Shown here: positions 16,995 to 25,296 of the stretch, in pieces
Numbering within the stretch: the stretch's first letter is position 1
How the letters are laid out: every line of letters starts with the position of its first letter
From: JAAYZQ01 sp041300865
GTDB taxonomy: Bacteria; Chloroflexota; Anaerolineae; JAAYZQ01
Direction of reading: 5' to 3'
Assembly: GCA_041300865.1 (NCBI GenBank)
Contig: JBFYTF010000036.1
Span: forward strand, 48,006 to 112,005
DNA: 64,000 bases
Notes under the pieces: model-generated
The model's input: the letters and a program-made list of their open reading frames with translations, nothing else
Told to the model about the DNA's origin: nothing
Database searches by the model: none
Translations under genes and position numbers: made by a program

Positions 16995-19214
16995 TTACTG
17001 GCCCCGCATTTCCCGCCATACCCGTTCCGGCGTGGCTGGCAGGTTCGGGATACGGACGCCTACTGCGTCGTAGATGGCATTGAGAACAGCCGGGGCAGTG
17101 GTCACGAGAGTGATCTCACCCAATCCTTTAGCCCCAAAGGGCCCGGTTGGATCAGGCACCTCAACAATGCGGCTGTCCAGCTCCAGGGGCATGTCGCGAA
17201 CAGTCGGAACATAGTACTCACTCAGCCGGCCTGTGCGAACCTGGCCGTCCTCCTGGATGAACTCCTCCATGAGGGCATATCCAACTCCCATGTGAACGCC
17301 GCCGGCAACCTGTCCAAAGGTGGTTTGCGGGTTGAAGACATGTCCGGCATCCGTGGCTGCCCACACCTTCAGGATCTGCACCTCACCTGTCTCGCTATCC
17401 ACTTCCAGGAGAACGACCTGCGTACCGAAGGAGTAGCTATAATAGGGGTTACACTGGCCCGTCTCGGGATCGAAACTTGTTGTAGGCCGCTCTCTGAGGG
17501 GATGATGCGTGTAGGTGGCAGTGATAACGTCTTGCCCAGTTTCTTGGCGTAGAACGTCCTCCCACTGTTGTTGTGCTTGGGCACAGGCCCGAAGAAGAGC
17601 ATTGCCGGCGATGTAGGTCAGACGAGAGGCTGATGCCGAACCCCCGTCGGGAACGTGGGCGGTGTCGACCACGCTGATCTGTACCTGATCCAGTTGCAGG
17701 TGCAAGGCCCCGGCGGCGATTTGCTGCAGGATCGTGTGTACGCCCTGGCCCATCTCCACTGCGCCCACACTGACTTGTGCCTTGAAGATGTGACCCGACT
17801 CGTCAAGGCGCAGTTCGACATCCACCGTGCACTTGTCGTCGAACCCAAAGGGAAACCCTACGTTCTTTTGCGCACTGGCAACGCCGATACCGCGCCGCCG
17901 GTTCGGGGCTGAGGGCGTTCCAATGTCCGGGCGGACCCAACGGTCGCCGTCTCGCGGTGACCACCCGGCGGCGAGAGCAGCCTCCCGCAAGGTCTGTTTT
18001 ATCCCCGTTCCGGCCGGCATCGGATGCCCCAACACGGTCTCGCTGCCGGCTTCGACCATGTTCTTCAGGCGGAACTCGACGACATCCATGCCCAACGCTT
18101 CAGCCAGCCGATCCATGTGCTGCTCGCAGGCAACGGGTGCTTGGGCCGTGCCGAACCCGCGCATCGCCATCGCCACCGCGTTGTTTGTGTGGACGGTATA
18201 GGCGTCGATCTTGACGTTTGGCGTGACATAGGGGCCGGCCAACGCACAGACAGCACAGCCCAGCACCAAGCCGCTGGTGGACGCATACGCTCCCGCATCA
18301 GAAATCGCCTCAATGTCCATGGCAAGGAGCCGGCCATCGCGCGCGGCACCGACCTTATAGCGGAAGAAGAAGCGATGGCGCTTACCTGTGCAGCGCATCG
18401 TCTCTTCTCGCGAGAAGGTCATCTTTACCGGCATCCGCAGAACGTAGGCGCAGAGGGCCAGGAGGTGCTGGATATACATGTCCTCGCGTCCACCGAATGC
18501 CCCACCAATGGCGGGAACGATCTCGCGCAACTGATCCTTGTCGAGATGGAGCATGTGCGAGATTTGACCCAGATCGTCGTGAGGCCACTGAGCAGCAGCG
18601 ATCACCGCGATCCGACCTTCGTTGTCAACATACCCTATCCCGGCCTCTGGCTGAAGATATCCGTGCTCGATTGCTTGTGTGCTGTACGTACTCTCGATGA
18701 CCACGTCGCACTCGGCAAACGCCGCTTCGACGTTGCCCTTCCGCACCGGAATGTGAGCAAAGACATTCGTGCCCATTGCTTCGTGCACCAAGGGAGCGCC
18801 TGGCTGCATTGCGTCTCGTGGGTCAGTGAGAACTGGGAGCACTTCATAGTCCACCCGGACCAAGTCCGCGGCTTGACGGGCAATTCGTTCTGTTGTGGCG
18901 ACGACAATTGCGATGCGATCCCCGAGCCACCGTACCTTGTCGCCTTCGGCGATGAGGACGGGTTGATCCTTCACAAATATCCCGTAGACGTTGACGGGAA
19001 CGTCACAGTAGGTGATGACTCGGGCTACGCCAGGCACAGATTCCGCGGCGCTGGTATCGATCTTGAGGACCTTTGCATGGGGATGCCTGCTCCACACGAC
19101 CGCTCCATACAGCTGGCCGGGCATGTTATGGTCTTGGGGATACTTGTTCGCTCCTTGAACTTTGCCACGGGCGTCAACGCGTTCAACCGATTTACCGAGG
19201 ACAGAGCTGCTCAT
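16995..19214 (-). CDS. Xanthine dehydrogenase family molybdopterin-binding subunit
   Basis: 739 aa large subunit of a molybdenum hydroxylase. It has the N-terminal a/b hammerhead domain (GKVQGANKYPQDHNMPGQ), the Mo-binding segments IGGAFGGREDMYIQ and AMRGFGTAQAP, QVSVGAVEMGQGVHT, and the catalytic Glu at about 700 in GAKGLGEITL. It works with the 2Fe-2S and FAD subunits encoded immediately upstream. The arginine and glutamate that define true xanthine specificity cannot be assigned by eye, so the substrate is given only as an N-heterocycle. Start at ATG 19214 with AAAGGAGG seven bases upstream. It corresponds to the C-terminal two thirds of the fused enzyme at 5072-8770. Confidence 0.9.
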   Translation of the reverse strand: MSSSVLGKSVERVDARGKVQGANKYPQDHNMPGQLYGAVVWSRHPHAKVLKIDTSAAESVPGVARVITYCDVPVNVYGIFVKDQPVLIAEGDKVRWLGDRIAIVVATTERIARQAADLVRVDYEVLPVLTDPRDAMQPGAPLVHEAMGTNVFAHIPVRKGNVEAAFAECDVVIESTYSTQAIEHGYLQPEAGIGYVDNEGRIAVIAAAQWPHDDLGQISHMLHLDKDQLREIVPAIGGAFGGREDMYIQHLLALCAYVLRMPVKMTFSREETMRCTGKRHRFFFRYKVGAARDGRLLAMDIEAISDAGAYASTSGLVLGCAVCALAGPYVTPNVKIDAYTVHTNNAVAMAMRGFGTAQAPVACEQHMDRLAEALGMDVVEFRLKNMVEAGSETVLGHPMPAGTGIKQTLREAALAAGWSPRDGDRWVRPDIGTPSAPNRRRGIGVASAQKNVGFPFGFDDKCTVDVELRLDESGHIFKAQVSVGAVEMGQGVHTILQQIAAGALHLQLDQVQISVVDTAHVPDGGSASASRLTYIAGNALLRACAQAQQQWEDVLRQETGQDVITATYTHHPLRERPTTSFDPETGQCNPYYSYSFGTQVVLLEVDSETGEVQILKVWAATDAGHVFNPQTTFGQVAGGVHMGVGYALMEEFIQEDGQVRTGRLSEYYVPTVRDMPLELDSRIVEVPDPTGPFGAKGLGEITLVTTAPAVLNAIYDAVGVRIPNLPATPERVWREMRGQ

Positions 19215-19262
19215 GCGGCCTCCTTTGCCCTGACTTCTCAAGACGACAACGTTCCGGGTGCC

Positions 19263-19742
19263 TTAGGACCCCGCATGGTCTGCCAACTCGGTCGCCGCAG
19301 CCTTCACCGCATCGATGATCTGATAGTATCCGGTGCACCGGCAGAGATTGCCGGACAACCCGTCCATGATCTCCTGATGGCTTGGCCTTGGCTTTTCTGC
19401 TAACAGCGCCACCGTTGACATTACGAAGCCGGGCGTGCAGTAGCCACACTGAATTGCAGAGTGCTCCACAAAGGCTTTTTGCACAGGATGAAGCTGCCCT
19501 TCCGGAGCAAGCCCTTCAACGGTGCTAACCGAACGCCCGTGGGCCTTGAGTGCGGGATAGATACAACTCAGGACGGGTTCGCCATCTACCAACACAGTAC
19601 AGGCTCCGCACTCGCCCTCCTCGCATCCAACCTTGGTGCCTGTTAGGCCAAGCCTATCACGCAAGACCTGAGCCAGCATCTCTCCCGGATCGATCTCGAC
19701 GGCTGCAACCCTGTTGTTGATATTCATCTCGAGAAGGGTCAT
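19263..19742 (-). CDS. Xanthine dehydrogenase family [2Fe-2S] subunit
   Basis: 159 aa, normal length for the small iron-sulfur subunit. The plant-ferredoxin-type cluster ligands are C40, C45, C48 and C60 (CEEGECGACTVLVDGEPVLSC); the helical-domain cluster ligands are C99, C102, C134 and C136 (CGYCTPGF, CRCTGYY). It passes electrons from the Mo centre to FAD. GGAGGAG precedes the ATG at 19742. It is the middle gene of the three-gene hydroxylase set, 48 bp upstream of the Mo subunit gene. Confidence 0.93.
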   Translation of the reverse strand: MTLLEMNINNRVAAVEIDPGEMLAQVLRDRLGLTGTKVGCEEGECGACTVLVDGEPVLSCIYPALKAHGRSVSTVEGLAPEGQLHPVQKAFVEHSAIQCGYCTPGFVMSTVALLAEKPRPSHQEIMDGLSGNLCRCTGYYQIIDAVKAAATELADHAGS

Positions 19743-19858
19743 GGCTTACTCCTCCGTCGTTCTTGTCCGCGGCCACTGCGCGGAGCAACTAACCTTCAGT
19801 CAGACATCGAGATGGCTGAGACCATATCGCAATCCGATGGCTTCCGTAATACCGGATC

Positions 19859-20770
19859 TCAGGCGCTGGGTGTCGCATCGGCCAGGGCTTGGCTCAAGGC
19901 ACGGCGCACCAAGACTTCGACCATCTGCTTGCGATAATCGGCAGACCCGCGCAAGAGACTGTCTCGAGGTGCGGCGGTTTCAAATGCCTTCTTCGCAGCT
20001 GCAGCGATAACCTGCTCGCTTACCGGAGCATTCAGCAGCACATCCTCGGCCTCGCGGGCCCGAAATGGAACCGGCGCCACAGGCCCAACCGAGATCCTGG
20101 CGTCCGCGAAATGACTATCCTCGACCCTCACGACAACGGCGACGCATACGCTGGGCAGGATCAGGGCCTGACGGCGCGCCAGCCGCTGGAAGGACCAGCT
20201 CGTGGACCCTGGCAGAGGCCGGAAGCGGAGGGCCGTTACTATTTCCTGGCAAGGATCCACGGTACACTTACCGACACCGGTGTAAAAGCTACTGATTGGC
20301 ACCCATCGCCGGCCACACCGGTCTAGTATCTCTACATCTGCGTCAAGGGCAAAAAGCGCTACGGCTCCATCGGCAGCGGGCAGAGCGTTTACTACGTTGC
20401 CGACTAGGGTAGCCACGCGTCGAATTTGAGGACCGCCAATGGCCGCACACGCGCGGGCTAATATGCCCGCCTTGGCCTGAATGAGAGAGGAAGCCGCCAC
20501 TTGGGCATGTGTTACCTGTGGACCTATCAGGATCCAGCCGTCTTGTTCTTCAAGGAAGCCCAAACCTGGAACACGTGTGATGTCGACCATCACCTGGCTG
20601 TCGCACTGGCCGCGCTGAGCCTGGAGCACAAGATCCGTGCCGCCAGCGATGATGCGAGCTCGGCCATTATGGTGCTGTAACATTTCCAGGGTTTCGCTCA
20701 GGGTTGCGGGGAAGAGGTACTCGGTCCAGAATGCAGGTTTCCGGTTCTCATTCTCTATCACAGGACTCAT
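19859..20770 (-). CDS. Xanthine dehydrogenase family FAD-binding subunit
   Basis: 303 aa, CoxM/XdhB-like. FAD-binding markers are ARIIAGGTDLVLQAQRGQ near residue 40 and RRVATLVGNVVNALPAADG near 120; the C-terminal CO-dehydrogenase flavoprotein domain follows (ISVGPVAPVPFRAREAE). First gene of an operon that continues with the 2Fe-2S and Mo subunits and a BMP transporter. The start ATG 20770 has GAGGGAG upstream and lies about 130 bp downstream of a near-consensus promoter. Confidence 0.91.
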   Translation of the reverse strand: MSPVIENENRKPAFWTEYLFPATLSETLEMLQHHNGRARIIAGGTDLVLQAQRGQCDSQVMVDITRVPGLGFLEEQDGWILIGPQVTHAQVAASSLIQAKAGILARACAAIGGPQIRRVATLVGNVVNALPAADGAVALFALDADVEILDRCGRRWVPISSFYTGVGKCTVDPCQEIVTALRFRPLPGSTSWSFQRLARRQALILPSVCVAVVVRVEDSHFADARISVGPVAPVPFRAREAEDVLLNAPVSEQVIAAAAKKAFETAAPRDSLLRGSADYRKQMVEVLVRRALSQALADATPSA

Positions 20771-20890
20771 TGTGCACTCCCTCGTACAGAAGTGGCCCTC
20801 GGAAACAGAGCGATGCTGCTGTTCGGCCCAACCTGCTTGGCCGATCCGCTTGCCGTTCCAATTACGAACGGCTCTAGCGAACGGTGGTTT

Positions 20891-20911
20891 TGTATATAAT
20901 ATAGTATATCA
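20891..20911. promoter_or_regulatory. Candidate operator overlapping the hydroxylase/BMP operon promoter
   Basis: A 21-bp AT-rich imperfect palindrome (arms TGTATATA and TAGTATATCA read inwards, 6 of 8 positions symmetric) centred on the -10 box. It resembles the element at 11971-11990 (shared TTGTATAT followed by TA-rich half) and the element upstream of the FCD regulator gene. Confidence 0.45.
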
Positions 20912-20931
20912 TATGTCGCACAAGTTGTCAA
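20903..20931 (-). promoter_or_regulatory. Sigma70-type promoter for the hydroxylase/BMP transporter operon
   Basis: Minus strand: TTGACA (20931-20926), a 17-bp spacer, TATACT (20908-20903). It lies between the stop of the upstream amidohydrolase gene (20964) and the FAD subunit start (20770), so it probably starts a separate transcript there. Confidence 0.72.
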
Positions 20932-20963
20932 GATCTCGGTAGTCGCCATGAACAAAGACCTTC

Positions 20964-22316
20964 TCAGAGCACTCCAGCGCGCCGCACCAGCTTGAAGGCC
21001 GAATTTCGAGCCTGGCGTAGCACCTCCTCGTAGTCTGGGATGGTCAGCATCTGGCCATCCTCCATGACAAGTCTCCCGTCGATCATCACCGTGCGCACGC
21101 ACTCACTGGAAGCGGCGTAGACTAGCGTAGCCACGGGGTCGTAACTCGGGACCCCCGAGATATGGTGCTCAAAATCGCACACGAAGAGGTCTGCCCGCTT
21201 CCCAACTTCCAGGGATCCGAGTTCATCTGCCTTGCCGATGGCCGCGGCGGCTTGAATGGTCGCCATATCCAGAACCTGATAGGCGTTGATGATCCTTGGA
21301 TTCTCAGTATGCGCTTTGTGAAGCAGGGACGCGAATTTTAGGTCCTTGATATAATCGACGCTATTGTTGCTGGCAGCGCCGTCAGTCGCCAAGCCGACGG
21401 TAAGCCCGGCGGCCATCATCTGCGGAATGGGCGCTACCCCGTGAGCCAGGTACATATTGGACACTGGATTGTGGGAAACATTGACCCCGTGCCGGGCCAT
21501 GATCTCGATATCGTCTTCCGTGACCTTGATGCAGTGCACGGCCAAAACGTCAGGCCCGAGGAAACCAGTGGTCGCGAGATACGCCATTTCAGAACAAGAG
21601 AAGTGCGTGTGCGCCCAATCGACTTCGTAGGGGACCTCCGACAGATGAACCGTGATCCGGGCCCCGTGCTTGTCCGCCAGTTCCCGCACGCCACGGAACG
21701 CCTCTGGAGTGGCCAGGGTAATGGTGCAGGGGGCCATCCAGATATCGAGGAGATCGACACCCCGATACTCGCGTATTAGTCGCTCACAATCTTCGAGGGC
21801 GACCTTTGTGGGTTGGACCCAGCTCCGCTGGAACGCAGCCTCCGGCGCATTGTCGGTGATCCCCCGCGCCATAATTCCCCGCACCCCCACCTGTTGAAAG
21901 CCACGGATCACAGCATCTGCGAGGTGCGGCCGCGGGTGCGCATACATAAAGTCGACAAAGGTCGTAGTCCCAGATTTGATTCCTTCCAGGCACCCGAGCA
22001 GGGTTCCTTGATAGCAGTCGTCTTCTGTCAGTTCGTCGGCACTCGGCGCGATCATGGAACTAAGCCAGTCATACAGCTGGCGATCTGCGCCGAGTCCTTT
22101 GAGCAGGCTCTGGAACAGGTGCATGTGGGTGTTGATCAAGCCGGGGAACACCACTTTCCCATGTCCTTCGATGACCTTCTCGTCGGAGCCTGGAGTAATC
22201 TTGCCTTTGCCTACCTCACAGATTCTGCCGCCAGCAATCCGAAGATAACCATCATCGACGACACGGCCCAAAGGCCCGGCAGACACCAGAGTCGCGTTTC
22301 TGACTAGAACCTTCAT
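20964..22316 (-). CDS. Amidohydrolase, AtzA/TrzN/8-oxoguanine deaminase-like
   Basis: 450 aa. Metal motif H64/H66 (NTHMHLFQ), VHLSEVP, the VHCIKV histidine and ATDGAASNNS with the late Asp match the cyclic-amidine hydrolase group (8-oxoguanine deaminase, atrazine and melamine hydrolases, SAH deaminase). C-terminal repeat VMIDGRLVMEDGQM is typical. Start at ATG 22316, following CAGGAGGATC; its ATG overlaps the stop of the upstream dehydrogenase gene in an ATGA, so the two are likely translationally coupled. It is the last gene of the BMP transporter operon that starts near 29 kb, so the substrate may be that transporter's cargo (inference). Confidence 0.87.
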   Translation of the reverse strand: MKVLVRNATLVSAGPLGRVVDDGYLRIAGGRICEVGKGKITPGSDEKVIEGHGKVVFPGLINTHMHLFQSLLKGLGADRQLYDWLSSMIAPSADELTEDDCYQGTLLGCLEGIKSGTTTFVDFMYAHPRPHLADAVIRGFQQVGVRGIMARGITDNAPEAAFQRSWVQPTKVALEDCERLIREYRGVDLLDIWMAPCTITLATPEAFRGVRELADKHGARITVHLSEVPYEVDWAHTHFSCSEMAYLATTGFLGPDVLAVHCIKVTEDDIEIMARHGVNVSHNPVSNMYLAHGVAPIPQMMAAGLTVGLATDGAASNNSVDYIKDLKFASLLHKAHTENPRIINAYQVLDMATIQAAAAIGKADELGSLEVGKRADLFVCDFEHHISGVPSYDPVATLVYAASSECVRTVMIDGRLVMEDGQMLTIPDYEEVLRQARNSAFKLVRRAGVL

Positions 22317-23320
22317 CGTTGATCCTCCTGTTCGAGATACGACGGCCGGTTCGCCTTCTCGCCCCACCGGCCCCTCCTGATTAGGTAGGCCAGCGCCCCC
22401 TGAAGCTCCCGTTGCCACGCCTCCGCCGCCTCGGCAGTCCAGTCGTAGAACCCCTTGCCCGTCTTGACCCCTAGCTCCCGCCTGTCAACCTTGTCCACGA
22501 GCAGGGGCGACGGCGACGCATTCGCGGCCAGGTGGGGCAGGAGGTGTTTCTGGATCTGGAGCTCCAGGTCCCAGCCGATCGGCTCGGCGATCTCGAACGG
22601 CCCGGCAAAGGCCAGGCGCCGCCCGAAGCCGTCTTTCACCGCAATGTCCACGTCCTCGGCGCTGGCGATCCCTTGCTCCACCAGGTACAACGCCTCCCGC
22701 TGCAGAGCAAATTGGAGCCGGTTGGCGACAAAACCAAAGCACTCCTTCCGCACCACGATCGGCTGCTTGCCCATGCCGCGCAGCAGCCCGCAGGCCGTGT
22801 TGACGGTCGCGCCGGACGTAGCCGGGCCGGCAACGATCTCGACCAGGGGCAGGAGCGACGGTGGGTAGAAAAAGTGCATCCCCACGACCCGGTCCGGCCG
22901 GCCTGTCGCCGCGGCCAGCAGGCTGGGCATAAAGGTCGAGGTGTTGCTGGCCAGAATGGTCCGCGCGGGGCAGAGCCGGTCCAGCTCGCCAAAGACCTCC
23001 CTCTTGAGCGCCAAGTCTTCGTACACGGCCTCCACGACCAGGTCCACCTCTTGCGCCGCCTCGGGCAGCACGGTGGTCGTGCTTATCCTCGCCATGGCTG
23101 CCGCCGGGGCATCGGCCGGGACAATCCCCCACCCGGCGAGCTGGGCCAGGTTCGCACCAATCCGCTGCACCGCGTGCTCCAAGGCCAGCTGGCCTACGTC
23201 GTGAAGCACGACCTCATGTCCGGCCAGGGCGAACTCCTGGCCGATGCCGTGCCCCATGAAGCCTGCGCCTACGACGGCGACGCGCTGGATGCTCCCGGTG
23301 CTCATGGCCGTCTGTTCCAT
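22313..23320 (-). CDS. 3-hydroxyacyl-CoA dehydrogenase family protein
   Basis: 335 aa, the size of monofunctional HAD/3-hydroxybutyryl-CoA dehydrogenase. N-terminal Rossmann motif GAGFMGHGIGQEFALAGH, ILASNTSTFMPSLLAAA, the HFFYPPSLLPLVEIV segment with the catalytic His, and the C-terminal domain with FGFVANRLQFALQRE and LGVKTGKGFYDW. It oxidises a 3-hydroxyacyl-CoA or similar hydroxy acid with NAD. ATG 23320 is used as start, 8 bp after the permease stop; ATG 23305 is an alternative. It is coupled by an ATGA overlap to the following amidohydrolase, an unusual pairing. Confidence 0.87.
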   Translation of the reverse strand: MEQTAMSTGSIQRVAVVGAGFMGHGIGQEFALAGHEVVLHDVGQLALEHAVQRIGANLAQLAGWGIVPADAPAAAMARISTTTVLPEAAQEVDLVVEAVYEDLALKREVFGELDRLCPARTILASNTSTFMPSLLAAATGRPDRVVGMHFFYPPSLLPLVEIVAGPATSGATVNTACGLLRGMGKQPIVVRKECFGFVANRLQFALQREALYLVEQGIASAEDVDIAVKDGFGRRLAFAGPFEIAEPIGWDLELQIQKHLLPHLAANASPSPLLVDKVDRRELGVKTGKGFYDWTAEAAEAWQRELQGALAYLIRRGRWGEKANRPSYLEQEDQR

Positions 23321-23328
23321 GCCTGCAC

Positions 23329-24264
23329 CTACTCCCGAATGTAGGGCTGGGCGAGCGCTGCCGGCGGCCGGGCCTGGCCCACCAGCCCGGCATAAACCAA
23401 CAGGGTCACCAGGTAGGGCAGGGCCAGTAGCAGATGGTAGGGCAAGCCGATGTTGAGTGCCTGCGCTCGCAGGGCGACGGCGTCGAGCATGCCGAACAAG
23501 AGCGACACGAGGGCCAGTCGCCAGGGTTGCCACTTGCCCACGATGACCACCGCCAGGGCAATAAAGCCACGCCCGCCGGTCATGCCCTCGACGAACTGGT
23601 TCAGCTGGACCAGGGAAAAGAAACAGCCCGCCAAGCCGGCAAAGGCACCGCACAGCAGCACCCCGCTGTAGCGCATGCGCACCACCGAAATCCCCAGGCT
23701 GTCTGCCGCTTCAGGGTGCTCGCCGACGGCTCTCAAGTTCAGTCCCCACTTGGTCCGGGTGATGACCAGGGCCACCACTGGGATCAATAGGTAGGTCAGG
23801 TAGACCAGGGCGCTATGGTTGAACAGGGCATCGCCCACCAACGGAATCTGGCCGAGGATCGGCAGCCGCACAGGGGTGAAGCCGCTCACCTGGTTGCTTT
23901 CTGTCAGCGAGAACACCGAGCGAGAGATGAAGGTCGTGACGCCCAGGCTAAAGATGTTGAGGGCGATGCCCACGACGACCTGGTTAACTGCCAGGGTGAT
24001 GCTGAAAAAGCCCTGGAGCGTGGCAACCAGGACGCCCGCCAAAATGCCGGACACGACACCGAGCCAGGGGTTGCCCGTATAATACACGCCCAGGGCGCCA
24101 CCCAGTGCTCCACACAACATCATGCCTTCCAGGCTGACATTCACCATGCCGCCCCGTTCCGACAGGGCTTCGCCCATCGAGGCGCCAAGCAACGGCGTCG
24201 AAAACCGGATCGTGGCCTGCAAAAAGTCAATCGACAAGAACAGCCGGACTAAGGTCTCCAGCAT
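23329..24264 (-). CDS. ABC transporter permease 2, BMP/nucleoside type
   Basis: 311 aa, about 8-9 membrane helices. Family features: LSERGGMVNVSLEGMMLCGA, VNQVVVGIALNIFSLGVTTF, the ATPase-contact loop RTKWGLNLRAVGEHPEAAD and VEGMTGGRGFIALAVVI. Paralogue of 12059-13006. The start ATG 24264 lies inside the 3' end of the preceding permease gene (38-bp overlap) and follows AAGGAG nine bases upstream. Confidence 0.88.
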   Translation of the reverse strand: MLETLVRLFLSIDFLQATIRFSTPLLGASMGEALSERGGMVNVSLEGMMLCGALGGALGVYYTGNPWLGVVSGILAGVLVATLQGFFSITLAVNQVVVGIALNIFSLGVTTFISRSVFSLTESNQVSGFTPVRLPILGQIPLVGDALFNHSALVYLTYLLIPVVALVITRTKWGLNLRAVGEHPEAADSLGISVVRMRYSGVLLCGAFAGLAGCFFSLVQLNQFVEGMTGGRGFIALAVVIVGKWQPWRLALVSLLFGMLDAVALRAQALNIGLPYHLLLALPYLVTLLVYAGLVGQARPPAALAQPYIRE

Positions 24265-25276
24265 GTGTTCGTCTCCTTCTCCTCAGCTTGCGGCGGAGAA
24301 CCACCGAGTTGCTGCCGATGATCAAAAGCAGGGTCAGTGACTGGATGATGAGCGAGATGGACGATTGCATGTCTGTCGAGCGCGCAGCGCTCTCGGCCCC
24401 ATTGCGCAGGGCCCCGAAAAAGAGCCCCATGATCACCACGCCAAAGGGGTTAGCCTGCCCGGCCATAGCCACCACAATGGCGTCCCAGCCATAACCTGGC
24501 GAAAAGAAATCGCTCAGGCGGAATTGGACGCCCATGATCTCGACCAGGCCGCCCAGCCCTGCCAGCGCACCACCAATGGCAAAGGTCAAGATCGTCGTTC
24601 GCTTGGGGTTGATCCCGGCCAGGCGGGCGGCCTGGGCTCCCGCTCCCACGGCCCGCATTTCAAAGCCGAAGGCGGTCTTCCACAAGAGCACGTGGGAGGC
24701 CACGGCCGCCACCAGGGCAATGACAATCCCCAGGTTGATGCGGAACTTGGGCAGGATGATGGGCAGCCTGGCAGAGCCGGGAACCTGCACACTCCACGGA
24801 TAGCCTCCGCCGGCCGGGTCCTTCATCGGCTCGTGGACCAGGTAACTGACGATCCAGAAGGCAATGTAGCCCAGCATGATCGTCGTGATCAGCTCGTTGA
24901 GCTGCAGGCGGGCCTTCAGCCAGCCGGGAATGGCGCCCCACAGCGCACCGCCCGCCGCACCGCCCAGAAGCACCAGGGGCAGGTGCACGTAGAGCGGCAG
25001 GCCTTGAAAGCCGAGGGCAGCCAGCGTGGCGAACAGTGCGCCAATATAGACCTGTCCCTCGCCGCCGAGATTGATCAGGCCACAGCGCAAAGGGAGCGCA
25101 ACGCCGAGGCCGGCCAGGATCAGAGGCGTCGCCTTGGTCACCGTGACGCCGATGCGCGCCGGTCCGCCGAACGCTCCTCGCCACAGGGCGCGATAGCCCT
25201 CAATGGGGCTGACGCCGCTCAACGCCATGACGACTCCCCCCAGGGCTATGGCCACGACGATGGCCAGCAGGGGCAT
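24227..25276 (-). CDS. ABC transporter permease 1, BMP/nucleoside type (start uncertain)
   Basis: 349 aa from ATG 25276. Family features: CGLINLGGEGQVYIGA, NELITTIMLGYIAFWIVS, the loop AFGFEMRAVGAGAQAARLAG and LSDFFSPGYGWDAIVVAMA. About 9-10 membrane helices; Arg-rich C-terminus. The start is doubtful. ATG 25276 has no ribosome site and begins right at the first helix. The frame stays open upstream into the ATPase gene and encodes AEELLRRLLVPGL, which resembles the N-terminus of the paralogue (ADQLLRGALWSL). Translation may thus begin inside the ATPase gene; the only upstream ATG is at 25471. Confidence 0.8.
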   Translation of the reverse strand: MPLLAIVVAIALGGVVMALSGVSPIEGYRALWRGAFGGPARIGVTVTKATPLILAGLGVALPLRCGLINLGGEGQVYIGALFATLAALGFQGLPLYVHLPLVLLGGAAGGALWGAIPGWLKARLQLNELITTIMLGYIAFWIVSYLVHEPMKDPAGGGYPWSVQVPGSARLPIILPKFRINLGIVIALVAAVASHVLLWKTAFGFEMRAVGAGAQAARLAGINPKRTTILTFAIGGALAGLGGLVEIMGVQFRLSDFFSPGYGWDAIVVAMAGQANPFGVVIMGLFFGALRNGAESAARSTDMQSSISLIIQSLTLLLIIGSNSVVLRRKLRRRRRTHAGDLSPAVLVD

Positions 25277-25296
25277 GACGAACGCTTGGCCGGCCG

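Noticed and set aside
24060..24090. TATAAT-like string on the plus strand.
   Set aside because: It lies inside a permease gene with no matching -35 and no plus-strand gene downstream.
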